Counted from the stretch's first letter, positions 1-5,189 are shown. The stretch is DNA of 6,272 nt from Candidatus Nanopelagicales bacterium (GCA_023264215.1 JALQSY010000100.1:1-6272); one strand, 5' to 3'. The notes: generated by a model from the sequence alone, not told the origin. A program made the numbers and translations.

Positions 1-1
1 C

Positions 2-520
2 GTGGCGCGGTTCATCGCGTCCCTGGCGACCGCGGTCATCATGGGCTGGCTGTGGCTGCGCTTCGGCAAGATGCAGTGGCTGCGGATCGGGCCGCGCGAT
101 CACCTGGTCGGCTCCAACTCCTGGCACACCTTCCGCCTGACGGCGACCCACGACTTCCTGCACGCCGGCGGTTTCCTCGTCATCGGCGGCCTGGCCGCGG
201 CCGCGCTCAACGTGCTGGTGCCCCAGGAGTGGCTCCTCGCGGTCGCGGACCAGCCGATCCTGTCGGTCCTCGTCCTCGCCGGCCTCGCCGTGCTGCTGTC
301 CATCTGCTCCGAGGCCGACGCCTTCGTCGCCGCGAGCCTCACGGAGTTCTCGCTCACGGCCAAGCTCGCGTTCCTCGTGGTCGGCCCGATGGTCGACCTC
401 AAGCTCATCTCGCTCCAGGCAGGCACGTTCAGCAGCAAGTTCGCGACCCGCTTCGCCCCCACGACCTTCGTCCTGGCCGTGATCTTCAGCCTGCTGGTGG
501 GGTGGTGGCTGCTCACATGA
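2..520 (+). CDS. YraQ/UPF0718-family permease, C-terminal part (5' truncated by window edge)
   Basis: This is the last 172 codons of a polytopic membrane protein whose start lies outside the window, so the GTG at position 2 is probably internal. It resembles the YraQ/UPF0718 (DUF318) permease family. The visible part has hydrophobic segments near residues 4-20, 55-73, 86-103, 118-131 and 153-171. The family's second-half signature is seen as CSEADAF (residues 102-108) followed by GPMVDLKL (128-135). These permeases are thought to move metal ions or small solutes, but the substrate is not established. The stop overlaps the next gene's start as ATGA, which implies a shared transcript and coupled translation with the TIGR03943-type partner. 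This pairing is also known elsewhere, for example YcgR/YcgQ of Bacillus. The zinc locus next door makes a metal role plausible by inference. The family call is fairly sure; the promoter and N-terminal half cannot be judged here. Confidence 0.85.
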   Translation: MARFIASLATAVIMGWLWLRFGKMQWLRIGPRDHLVGSNSWHTFRLTATHDFLHAGGFLVIGGLAAAALNVLVPQEWLLAVADQPILSVLVLAGLAVLLSICSEADAFVAASLTEFSLTAKLAFLVVGPMVDLKLISLQAGTFSSKFATRFAPTTFVLAVIFSLLVGWWLLT

Positions 521-1254
521 GACGCGACGTCCAGGGCATCGTGCTCATCCTCGTCGGCGGTGCCGTGCTGAGGATCACCATCGGCAACACGTTCCTCAAC
601 TACGTCCAGGAGCCGATGCGTCCGTGGTTGCTGCTGTCCGGCGGGATCCTCGTCGTCCTCGGCGTGCTCGCCCTCATCGACGCGATCCGCAAGGGCCGCG
701 CGGCCGACGACGAGCCGACACCGCACGATGAGCCGCACGAGCACGATGACGGTCACGGGCATGGGGCGGGAGGGCCCCGCGCAGCATGGCTGCTCCTGCT
801 GCCCGTGCTCGCAATCTTCCTCATCGCGCCGCCCGCGCTCGGTGCCTACGCCGCCGCCCGCGACGTGACCAACTCCGCTCCCACCTCGCAGGCGAAGGCT
901 CCCCCCTTGCCGCCGGGCGATCCCGCCCAGGTGACCGTGGCGGAGTACGTCGGGCGCGCTGTCTGGGACGACGGTCTCACCCTGGTGGATCGGACCGTCG
1001 AGATGACCGGCTTCGTCACCCCCGATCCCGCGGGAGGCTGGTGGATTGCCCGGATGGCGGTGGCCTGCTGCGCTGCGGACGCGATCGCATCCAAGGTGAA
1101 GGTGCTCGATGCGCCCGACCTGCCCGCCGATACGTGGGTGACGATCACCGGACGCTGGGTGCCCGGTGGCGGGACCAAGACCGATACGGCCATCCCGCTG
1201 ATCGAGGTCATCGACCTCGTCGAGGTCCCCCAGCCCGAGAATCCGTACGAGTAG
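517..1254 (+). CDS. TIGR03943/UPF0703-family membrane protein, permease partner
   Basis: This 245-residue protein starts at the ATG inside the ATGA overlap with the upstream permease. The frame stays open upstream, but only as a shadow of that permease. Two N-terminal helices (about residues 7-24 and 36-56) are followed by RKGR, a His/Asp/Glu-rich linker with five His at 70-82, a third helix (about 89-113) and a roughly 130-residue C-terminal domain. Positive charges place the His-rich linker in the cytoplasm and the C-terminal domain outside. The C-terminal domain has the family's conserved double-Cys motif, seen as ARMAVACCAADA with Cys184-Cys185 and Asp188, which could bind a metal. TIGR03943 proteins usually accompany YraQ-type permeases and are annotated as putative permease subunits; their biochemistry is unknown. 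The gene ends 3 bp before the convergent zur stop. The family call is strong, and a role in zinc handling is inferred from context. Confidence 0.88.
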   Translation: MRRDVQGIVLILVGGAVLRITIGNTFLNYVQEPMRPWLLLSGGILVVLGVLALIDAIRKGRAADDEPTPHDEPHEHDDGHGHGAGGPRAAWLLLLPVLAIFLIAPPALGAYAAARDVTNSAPTSQAKAPPLPPGDPAQVTVAEYVGRAVWDDGLTLVDRTVEMTGFVTPDPAGGWWIARMAVACCAADAIASKVKVLDAPDLPADTWVTITGRWVPGGGTKTDTAIPLIEVIDLVEVPQPENPYE

Positions 1255-1257
1255 TCC

Positions 1258-1650
1258 CTAGCCCCGCGCGCACGCTCGGCACAGTCCGTAGACCTCGACG
1301 GTGTGCGTGACGTCGGTGAAGCCGTGCTTCGCCGCGACCGTGCTCGCCCAGGCCTCCACGTCGGGGGCCTCGACCTCGATGGTGGAGTGGCACGCGCGGC
1401 ACACCAGGTGGTGGTGGTGCGACGGGCTGCACTGCCGGTAGGCGGTCTCGCCGTCGCGGACGATGACATCGACGTCGCCGCTCTCGGCCAGGGCCTGGAG
1501 GGTGCGGTAGACCGTCGCGAGTCCGACGCTGTCGCCGCGCTGCCGGAGATCGTCGTGGATCTCCTGCGACGACTTGAAGACGTCCGCCTCCGCCAGCGCG
1601 GAGATCACGGCGGCTCGTTGGCGAGTGTTGCGTAGCGGTGCCGTGCTCAT
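1258..1650 (-). CDS. zur: Fur-family zinc uptake regulator Zur
   Basis: This 130-residue winged-helix repressor should bind DNA when zinc-loaded and shut off zinc uptake genes. The N-terminal DNA-binding domain includes GLATVYRTLQAL (residues 43-54). Zinc-ligand positions match those reported for M. tuberculosis FurB/Zur: Cys74 and the HHHH run at 78-81, two CRAC pairs (Cys84/87 and Cys124/127) for the structural zinc, and Glu99 and His116 for a third site. An Asp at 59 or 61 fits the remaining ligand. The ATG at 1650 was chosen over the in-frame GTG at 1656 because AGGG lies 7 bases before the ATG but only one base before the GTG. The gene follows znuC by 9 bp and overlaps nothing. Its stop is 3 bp from that of the convergent TIGR03943 gene. 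A Fur or Mur identity is less likely given the CxxC pairs, the zinc transporter neighbours and the Zur-type operator in front of znuA. Confidence 0.93.
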   Translation of the reverse strand: MSTAPLRNTRQRAAVISALAEADVFKSSQEIHDDLRQRGDSVGLATVYRTLQALAESGDVDVIVRDGETAYRQCSPSHHHHLVCRACHSTIEVEAPDVEAWASTVAAKHGFTDVTHTVEVYGLCRACARG

Positions 1651-1656
1651 GCGCAC

Positions 1657-1662
1657 ACCCTA
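1657..1662 (-). promoter_or_regulatory. Possible leaderless -10 element for zur (also holds the Shine-Dalgarno-like AGGG)
   Basis: On the minus strand TAGGGT lies exactly six bases before the zur ATG and overlaps the znuC stop codon TAG. It fits the actinobacterial TANNNT -10 pattern, which would put the transcript start at the ATG. No convincing -35 was found 17-18 bases upstream. The same AGGG could simply be a ribosome-binding site on a polycistronic mRNA, and both readings remain open. Confidence 0.4.
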
Positions 1663-2496
1663 ATCCGAGTTCGCGGGCCCGTGATCACTCGCGTGGTCGT
1701 GTCCCTCGTGGTGCTCGGTCGGGAGCAGGGGAGTGCGCTCGTCGATGTCATGGAGGGCGCCCAGGCCGTATGCGGTGGCGAGGTTCGCCGAGGTGAGGAC
1801 CTCGTCGGGGGCTCCGGACGCGAGCACCCGGCCGCAGGTGAGCAGCACGTGATCGGCCGCGGCTGCCTCCTCGAGGTCATGGGTCGTGAGAACGACTGCG
1901 CAGCCGTGTCGAGGCTCTTCATGGATGATGGCGTCGATCGTGCGGGCCGAGACCAGGTCCAGTCCGGTGAGGGGCTCGTCAAGGAGCAGGATGTCGTGGT
2001 CCTGCGCGACGCCCTGGGCGACGTAGACACGCTGCCGCTGTCCGCCGGAGAGCTCGGTGAGGTGGCGGCCGGCGAGATCGGAGATCTCGAGCAGGTCCAT
2101 CGCCTCATCCACCTTGGCGCGATCATCGCGCGACGGGCGGCGCAGCAGCCCGAGTTGCGGGTAGCGCGCCATGGCGACCGTCTCGCGCACGGTAAGCGGC
2201 GTACCGGCCGCGATGTCGGTGTGCTGGAGGACGTAGCTGACGCCGCTAGTGCGCATCGACGACGCCGACGGCTGCTGCCCGAGCACGGCGAGGTGGCCGT
2301 CGCTGGGCGAGAGCAGGCCCGCGATGGCATGCAGGAGCGTGGACTTCCCGCTGCCGTTGGGCCCGATGATCGCGGTGATCCGACCGAGCGGGATCGTGAA
2401 GCTCGAACGATCGATGGCGACGCGGGTGCCCCGCCGCAGGACGAGGTCCTGCGCGACGACGGCGTCGGCGGGGGGCTGGTGCTCATGCGCGCTCAA
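1660..2496 (-). CDS. znuC: Zinc ABC transporter ATP-binding protein, TTG start
   Basis: This 278-residue cytoplasmic ATPase powers metal import through the ZnuB-type permease. All core ABC motifs are present: Walker A GPNGSGKS (residues 45-52), Q-loop Gln91, signature LSGGQ (149-153), Walker B ILLLDEP (169-175), D-loop near 178-180 and switch His206. The start is TTG, chosen because AGGAGG lies six bases upstream and no ATG or GTG in this frame comes before Walker A. The ATG at 2486 is in another frame. The gene overlaps the end of the permease by 14 bases, so translation is probably coupled. An unusual C-terminal tail holds five His among acidic residues (262-272), with two more His near the N-terminus (4 and 6). 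This tail suggests zinc binding or sensing by inference. The ATP-binding role is sure. Zinc rather than manganese is supported by the adjoining zur, the operator and the His-rich partners. Confidence 0.92.
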   Translation of the reverse strand: MSAHEHQPPADAVVAQDLVLRRGTRVAIDRSSFTIPLGRITAIIGPNGSGKSTLLHAIAGLLSPSDGHLAVLGQQPSASSMRTSGVSYVLQHTDIAAGTPLTVRETVAMARYPQLGLLRRPSRDDRAKVDEAMDLLEISDLAGRHLTELSGGQRQRVYVAQGVAQDHDILLLDEPLTGLDLVSARTIDAIIHEEPRHGCAVVLTTHDLEEAAAADHVLLTCGRVLASGAPDEVLTSANLATAYGLGALHDIDERTPLLPTEHHEGHDHASDHGPANSD

Positions 2497-3334
2497 CGGT
2501 CACCTCCTCGCGTGCGGAGCGACCGGTCACGAGCCGCTTGACGACGAGGACGATGAAGAACAGCACGATCGGCACCAGTGCCATCGTGGCCGACCCGGCG
2601 GTGCCCAGCCAGTAGCTGATGGTTAGGCCGATCCAGACGGACAGCAGCGAGATCGCCGCGGCGATGACCATCATCCGCGGGACGGTGCGTGCCAGGAGGG
2701 CCGCGGTAGCGGGGGGTCCGACGAGGAGGCCGAAGACCAGGAGCGTGCCGACGGACTGGTAGCTCCCGATCACCGCGGCGGCAATGAGCACCAGGAGGGC
2801 GGCGTGCGTCGTCTTGGGCCGCATCCCGAGCAGCTCGGCCTTGTCCGGGTTGAACGACAGCGCGAGGAGGGGACGGTAGAGCACGGTCGCGGCGGCGATG
2901 ATGATGATGGCGAGCACCCCCTGGGCGATCACGTCCGTTGCCGTGACCCCGAGCGCGTCGCCGAAGAGGATCGTCGTGAGACTGCCCGAGTAGGTGTCCA
3001 AGCGCGACATGATGACGACACCGAGGGCGAGCATGCCCACGAAGAGCAGGCCGATGGCGGTGTCCTCGCCGAGGTTGGTCTGGCGGTGCACCGACTCGAT
3101 GGCGAGCACCATGATGAGCGCCGCGATCGCTGCCCCGATGACGGGATTGATGTCCAGGACGATGGCCGCGGCGATGCCGGGTACGACGCCGTGGACGAAG
3201 GCGTCGCCGAAGAAGCTCATTCCCCGCAGGACCAGCCACGTGCCGACGACCGCGGACATGAGCCCCGCGAGCGCGCCGCCGAGCAGCGCGCGCTGCTGGA
3301 AGCCCAGCGCGAAGGGTTCGACCAGCCACTCCAT
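2483..3334 (-). CDS. znuB: Zinc ABC transporter permease (ABC-3 family)
   Basis: This 283-residue integral membrane protein of the ZnuB/MntB (ABC-3) family has many hydrophobic segments, including residues 17-37, 48-80, 92-110, 137-153, 178-206, 221-243 and 249-267. Family features are the early LRGMSFFGDAFVHGVVPG stretch (36-53), the cytoplasmic NPDKAELLGM segment that probably contacts the ATPase (162-171), and VGTLLVFGLLVGPPATAALL (195-214). Length is normal for the family. The frame is open upstream to 3484, but the ATG at 3334 begins the expected hydrophobic N-terminus; upstream residues are charged, not family-like, and run through a palindrome. No Shine-Dalgarno precedes this ATG; a CATACT hexamer six bases upstream suggests a leaderless start. 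Its stop overlaps znuC. It lies 223 bp downstream of the binding-protein gene, an unusually wide gap for such an operon. Manganese transport cannot be excluded from this gene alone. Confidence 0.92.
   Translation of the reverse strand: MEWLVEPFALGFQQRALLGGALAGLMSAVVGTWLVLRGMSFFGDAFVHGVVPGIAAAIVLDINPVIGAAIAALIMVLAIESVHRQTNLGEDTAIGLLFVGMLALGVVIMSRLDTYSGSLTTILFGDALGVTATDVIAQGVLAIIIIAAATVLYRPLLALSFNPDKAELLGMRPKTTHAALLVLIAAAVIGSYQSVGTLLVFGLLVGPPATAALLARTVPRMMVIAAAISLLSVWIGLTISYWLGTAGSATMALVPIVLFFIVLVVKRLVTGRSAREEVTVERA
2503..2508 (-). promoter_or_regulatory. Ribosome-binding site that fixes the TTG start of znuC
   Basis: AGGAGG on the minus strand sits six bases before the TTG at 2496-2494, inside the last codons of the upstream permease gene. 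It is a near-consensus Shine-Dalgarno sequence at good spacing and is the main reason for accepting the TTG start. Confidence 0.8.
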
Positions 3335-3340
3335 GGCGTC

Positions 3341-3346
3341 AGTATG
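3341..3346 (-). promoter_or_regulatory. Possible leaderless -10 element for znuB
   Basis: CATACT on the minus strand lies six bases before the znuB ATG and matches four of six bases of TATAAT. There is no Shine-Dalgarno sequence in between, so a transcript starting at the ATG would explain initiation. No clear -35 element is visible. This would give permease, ATPase and Zur a source of transcript apart from the znuA promoter. Confidence 0.4.
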
Positions 3347-3374
3347 ACCGTGTCGGCTGGCGAGTGGTCGGCGC

Positions 3375-3400
3375 GTCAGCCGCGCAGGGCGCCTCCGATG
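3375..3400. repeat. Direct repeat, copy 1: intergenic duplicate of the znuA 3' end
   Basis: This stretch repeats 3557-3582, with a 17-base identical core (3375-3391 and 3557-3573) and four mismatches over 26 bases. Copy 2 is the real 3' end of znuA, encoding ..IADALRG-stop. On the minus strand copy 1 reads ..IGGALRG-stop, so a stop codon and terminal residues are duplicated in an intergenic region. Five bases further out, GCG also matches in both copies after one mismatch. Confidence 0.75.
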
Positions 3401-3437
3401 CGCGACAAGGCGTACGGTCCCGCGTCGCGGTGGTCGT

Positions 3438-3495
3438 GAAAGCGACGCTTCGTGACAGTTTCCGGGGCCGGCAAGTGTCACCAAGCGTCGCTTTC
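3438..3495. repeat. Long interrupted palindrome between znuA and znuB
   Basis: Two 20-base arms (3438-3457 and 3476-3495) are inverted copies with one mismatch and an 18-base centre. The outer 13 bases of each arm contain AAGCG(A/T)CGCTT, itself a palindrome around one base, and the inner part is GTGACA/TGTCAC. The centre can add TT/AA and CC/GG pairs, so the whole 58 bases can fold into one hairpin. No T-run follows on either strand, so it is not a classical terminator. It could tune znuA versus znuBC expression, protect an mRNA end, or be a dispersed repetitive extragenic element. Which of these holds is not determinable here. Confidence 0.9.
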
Positions 3496-3556
3496 GCGCC
3501 GACCAGGTCCCACGTCACCGCGGGGGCGATACGCACGGAGGCACTCACGCCAGCGT

Positions 3557-3582
3557 GTCAGCCGCGCAGGGCGTCGGCGATG
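3557..3582. repeat. Direct repeat, copy 2: genuine znuA 3' end
   Basis: This is the partner of 3375-3400 and contains the znuA stop codon and last codons. The two copies lie 182 bases apart and bracket the long palindrome at 3438-3495. Confidence 0.75.
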
Positions 3583-4568
3583 AGGCGCGCGTTGGTGAGC
3601 ATCATGGCGACGTACGTATCGGCACCTGAGCCGGGACCGCCGATGCTGCCGACGTAGAGCTCCACGACCTCGACCGAGCCTCCGGCCTCGCTGGCGACCG
3701 CGTCGGACAGGGCACTGGACTCGGCGGTGTTGGCGAAGATCGCCGGCACGCCCTTGGCTCGAATGGTCTCGACGAGCGCGCTGAGCTCGGCCGAGCTGGG
3801 CTCGGCGAGGGTGGTGCCACCGGGGATCACGACGCCGGCGATCTCGTAGCCGTAGCCCTCCGCGAGGTATCCGAGCGCATCGTGGTCGGTGATGAGAACG
3901 CGCCTGTCCTCGGGCACGGACTCCAAGAGGGTGCGCACCTCGGCTTCGGCGGTGCGGATCTCGTCGGCGACCTGCTGCCCGCAGGTCGCGTAGGCCTCGC
4001 CCCCCGACTCCGCGAGGGTGTCGCCGATGATGACGGCGGCATCGGCCATGCGATTCATGTCGAACCACACGTGCGGGTCGAGGCTGCCATGGTCGTGCTC
4101 GTCCCCGTGTCCGTGATCGTCCTCGTGTCCGTGGTCGCCCTCGTCTGAGTGACCTTCGTCCGCGTGGTCCTTGTCGGCGTGGCCACCGAACTCGATGGGA
4201 TCGAGCATCGGCGCGATCTCGATGACGTTCGCGCCGTCGGCGCGTGCGCTCTCGAGAGCGTCCACGAGCCCTTCCTCGAGGCCGAGTCCGTTGGCGATGA
4301 CGACATCGGCGCCCACCATCGTCGCGACATCCGCCGAAGAGGGGCTGAAGTCGTGCGGGTCGGCGCCCACGGGCATCACGGTGGTCGCGGTGCCACCCGC
4401 GCAGGTGCTGATCTCCTCCGCGAGGCTGCCGAGCACCGTGGTCGTAGCCACGACGGTGGGTGGGCCCGAGCTCGGCTCGGTCGATCCGCCGCCGCATGCG
4501 GTGACGGCCAGGGCGATTCCCGCGCAGGCCGCGACGGTGGCGGCGAGGCGATGACGATGAAGGCGCAT
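3558..4568 (-). CDS. znuA: Zinc ABC transporter substrate-binding lipoprotein
   Basis: This 336-residue extracytoplasmic zinc receptor belongs to the ZnuA/TroA cluster A-I binding proteins. Basic residues (MRLHRHR), a hydrophobic stretch and the lipobox VTAC with Cys25 mark a lipoprotein signal. Likely metal ligands are His72 (GADPHDF), His166 (DPHVWFD), His229 (DHD) and Asp317 (ADTY). His at the third position favours zinc over manganese, whose binders usually have Glu there. An acidic His-rich loop (130-160, nine His) precedes the second ligand, as in ZnuA proteins. Cys56 and Cys196 could form a disulfide. The ATG at 4568 was chosen because the signal peptide begins there; the longer open frame to 4685 would run through the operator and promoter. 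A Zur box lies about 20 bases upstream. No Shine-Dalgarno is seen, so the mRNA is probably leaderless. The C-terminal codons are duplicated in the downstream gap. Confidence 0.93.
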   Translation of the reverse strand: MRLHRHRLAATVAACAGIALAVTACGGGSTEPSSGPPTVVATTTVLGSLAEEISTCAGGTATTVMPVGADPHDFSPSSADVATMVGADVVIANGLGLEEGLVDALESARADGANVIEIAPMLDPIEFGGHADKDHADEGHSDEGDHGHEDDHGHGDEHDHGSLDPHVWFDMNRMADAAVIIGDTLAESGGEAYATCGQQVADEIRTAEAEVRTLLESVPEDRRVLITDHDALGYLAEGYGYEIAGVVIPGGTTLAEPSSAELSALVETIRAKGVPAIFANTAESSALSDAVASEAGGSVEVVELYVGSIGGPGSGADTYVAMMLTNARLIADALRG

Positions 4569-4574
4569 GCGCCC

Positions 4575-4603
4575 AGTGTGCGCTGATTGAGAATGATTGT
4601 CAA
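4575..4603 (-). promoter_or_regulatory. znuA promoter, probably leaderless
   Basis: On the minus strand a perfect TTGACA -35 (4598-4603) is followed after 17 bases by CACACT (4575-4580) as the -10, matching three of six consensus bases. Six bases later comes the znuA ATG, so the transcript would start at or next to the start codon. The -35 lies inside the Zur box, so bound Zur should exclude RNA polymerase. Confidence 0.7.
4587..4603. promoter_or_regulatory. Zur operator (Zur box)
   Basis: The 17-base sequence TTGAGAATGATTGTCAA is a palindrome around position 4595, with seven of eight base pairs symmetric. Its 15-base core fits TGANAATNATTNTCA, the form reported for bacterial Zur operators in general. 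It overlaps the -35 of znuA and lies 19 bases before the ATG. Since zur is encoded in the same locus, zinc-dependent autogenous repression of uptake is expected. No second box was seen in the window. Confidence 0.85.
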
Positions 4604-4676
4604 ACTCAGTGGCTCGAGCCCCTGATCCCAGAACGGCAGACACCCAGATGTCACCACAGTGGCTGTCCCCACGGCG

Positions 4677-4713
4677 ATCTGTCACCGTTTCGGCTGCCCA
4701 AGCGGTGACAGAT
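4677..4713 (-). terminator. Strong hairpin, probable terminator of the small membrane protein gene
   Basis: Perfect 11-base inverted arms (4677-4687 and 4703-4713) continue inward through a mismatch or wobble, two A-T pairs, a mismatch and two G-C pairs to a three-base loop. On the minus strand it begins 18 bases after the stop of the upstream gene and ends before the Zur box, where a terminator would insulate the zinc operon. No U-run follows, which is common for actinobacterial terminators but leaves the role unproven. Its loop resembles that of the 3438-3495 palindrome, so it may be a mobile or repetitive element instead. Confidence 0.6.
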
Positions 4714-4731
4714 GTCGGTCCGACCCAGCGC

Positions 4732-5136
4732 CTACAGGCGTCCGAGCGCCTTGAGCACCGTCGCGCCCGCGAGCGCCACGACGACGATCCCCCGCAGCAG
4801 GCGCCCGCTGGCCGGGATCGCCGGCCAGGAGAGCACGAGGAGCCACAGGAAGAACAGCGTGAGTACGCCGAGCAGCAGCGCCCCGAGCCAGGCCAGGGGA
4901 CCGGTCTGGATCATCCCCAGCACCAGCAGCACGGACAGCACCACCACGAGCAGCCACTTGGGCAGGCGGGTCAGCCTCGTGAGCAACGGCAGGCTGATCC
5001 GCTGCAGCGGGGTCAGGTCGGCCGGGTCGCCAGCCCGCGCGGCCGGCTGGCCGGCTCTCGCCCCGGATCCCGAGCCCGATCCCGGTCCCTGGGGACCCCG
5101 GGGGCCGCGCACGCCGGGACGCTTGTCGCCAGCCAT
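4732..5136 (-). CDS. Small three-helix membrane protein of unknown function (possibly DUF6703)
   Basis: This 134-residue protein has no function I can assign. Its first 40 residues are rich in Gly, Pro, Arg and Ser, probably disordered, with a short Gly-X-Y-like run (residues 8-19) and GSGSGSG. A basic amphipathic stretch, TPLQRISLPLLTRLTRLPK (42-60), precedes three likely membrane helices (about 60-78, 81-104 and 113-131). Short actinobacterial proteins with this TPLQR...LP-plus-three-helices layout are often labelled DUF6703; I believe this is one but cannot confirm it. The ATG at 5136 follows GGGAGGA closely, a strong if slightly near ribosome-binding site. The gene is divergent from the ABM-like gene across 59 bp and is probably expressed alone, ending in the 4677-4713 hairpin. 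Nothing in its sequence ties it to zinc: it has no His cluster and no Cys. Confidence 0.82.
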   Translation of the reverse strand: MAGDKRPGVRGPRGPQGPGSGSGSGARAGQPAARAGDPADLTPLQRISLPLLTRLTRLPKWLLVVVLSVLLVLGMIQTGPLAWLGALLLGVLTLFFLWLLVLSWPAIPASGRLLRGIVVVALAGATVLKALGRL

Positions 5137-5175
5137 GTTCCTCCCTCGGTGGAGCGGGCCGTGCCGTGCGGACCC

Positions 5176-5181
5176 ACCCTA
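5176..5181 (-). promoter_or_regulatory. Probable -10 element for the small membrane protein gene
   Basis: TAGGGT on the minus strand fits TANNNT. Eighteen bases upstream is CTGGCA, which matches four of six bases of TTGACA. A start about seven bases downstream would give an untranslated leader of roughly 30 bases ending in the GGGAGGA ribosome-binding site. Confidence 0.45.
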
Positions 5182-5183
5182 AC

Positions 5184-5189
5184 TACGGT
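5184..5189 (+). promoter_or_regulatory. Possible leaderless -10 element for the ABM-like gene
   Basis: TACGGT on the plus strand fits TANNNT and lies six bases before the ATG at 5196. The intervening GGGGGC could instead act as a weak ribosome-binding site. No -35 is apparent. CCCACC (5173-5178) and GGTGGG (5187-5192) can pair across an 8-base loop, so a longer transcript would have its ribosome-binding region in a hairpin. Confidence 0.4.

Noticed and set aside
52..516. Upstream extension of the TIGR03943 gene's reading frame
   Set aside because: It overlaps the permease in another frame and is Arg/Pro-rich, as expected of a high-GC shadow. The family N-terminus starts at 517.
1647..2486. 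Alternative 279-residue frame beginning at an ATGA overlap with znuB
   Set aside because: Its Ser/Arg/Pro-rich translation lacks any ABC motif. The overlapping TTG frame carries all ABC motifs.
2804..3439. Long plus-strand open frame opposite znuB
   Set aside because: Arg/Glu/His-rich antisense shadow of a conserved membrane protein, with no start signals.
3335..3484. Longer N-terminus for ZnuB in the open frame to 3484
   Set aside because: The added residues are charged and not family-like, and they run through the palindrome and the znuA-tail repeat.
3438..3495. Classical rho-independent terminator
   Set aside because: The hairpin is strong but neither side has a T-run, and the loop is long. 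Kept as a repeat of unknown role.
3339..3548. A 69-residue minus-strand open frame in the znuA-znuB gap
   Set aside because: It spans the palindrome, has no ribosome-binding site and has shadow-like composition. No evidence of a gene.
4067..4178. Repetitive CAC/GTG-type triplets as a DNA repeat or CRISPR-like array
   Set aside because: They are codons for the His/Asp/Glu/Gly loop of ZnuA, with no regular spacing or identical units.
4644..4672. Second Zur box or insertion remnant between the hairpin and the operator
   Set aside because: It contains a short CCAC-A-GTGG palindrome and repeated TGTCACC, but no AT-rich TGANAATNATTNTCA pattern and no element ends.
4569..4685. Longer N-terminus for ZnuA from the ATG at 4685
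   Set aside because: It would place 39 extra residues before the lipoprotein signal and read through the Zur box and promoter.
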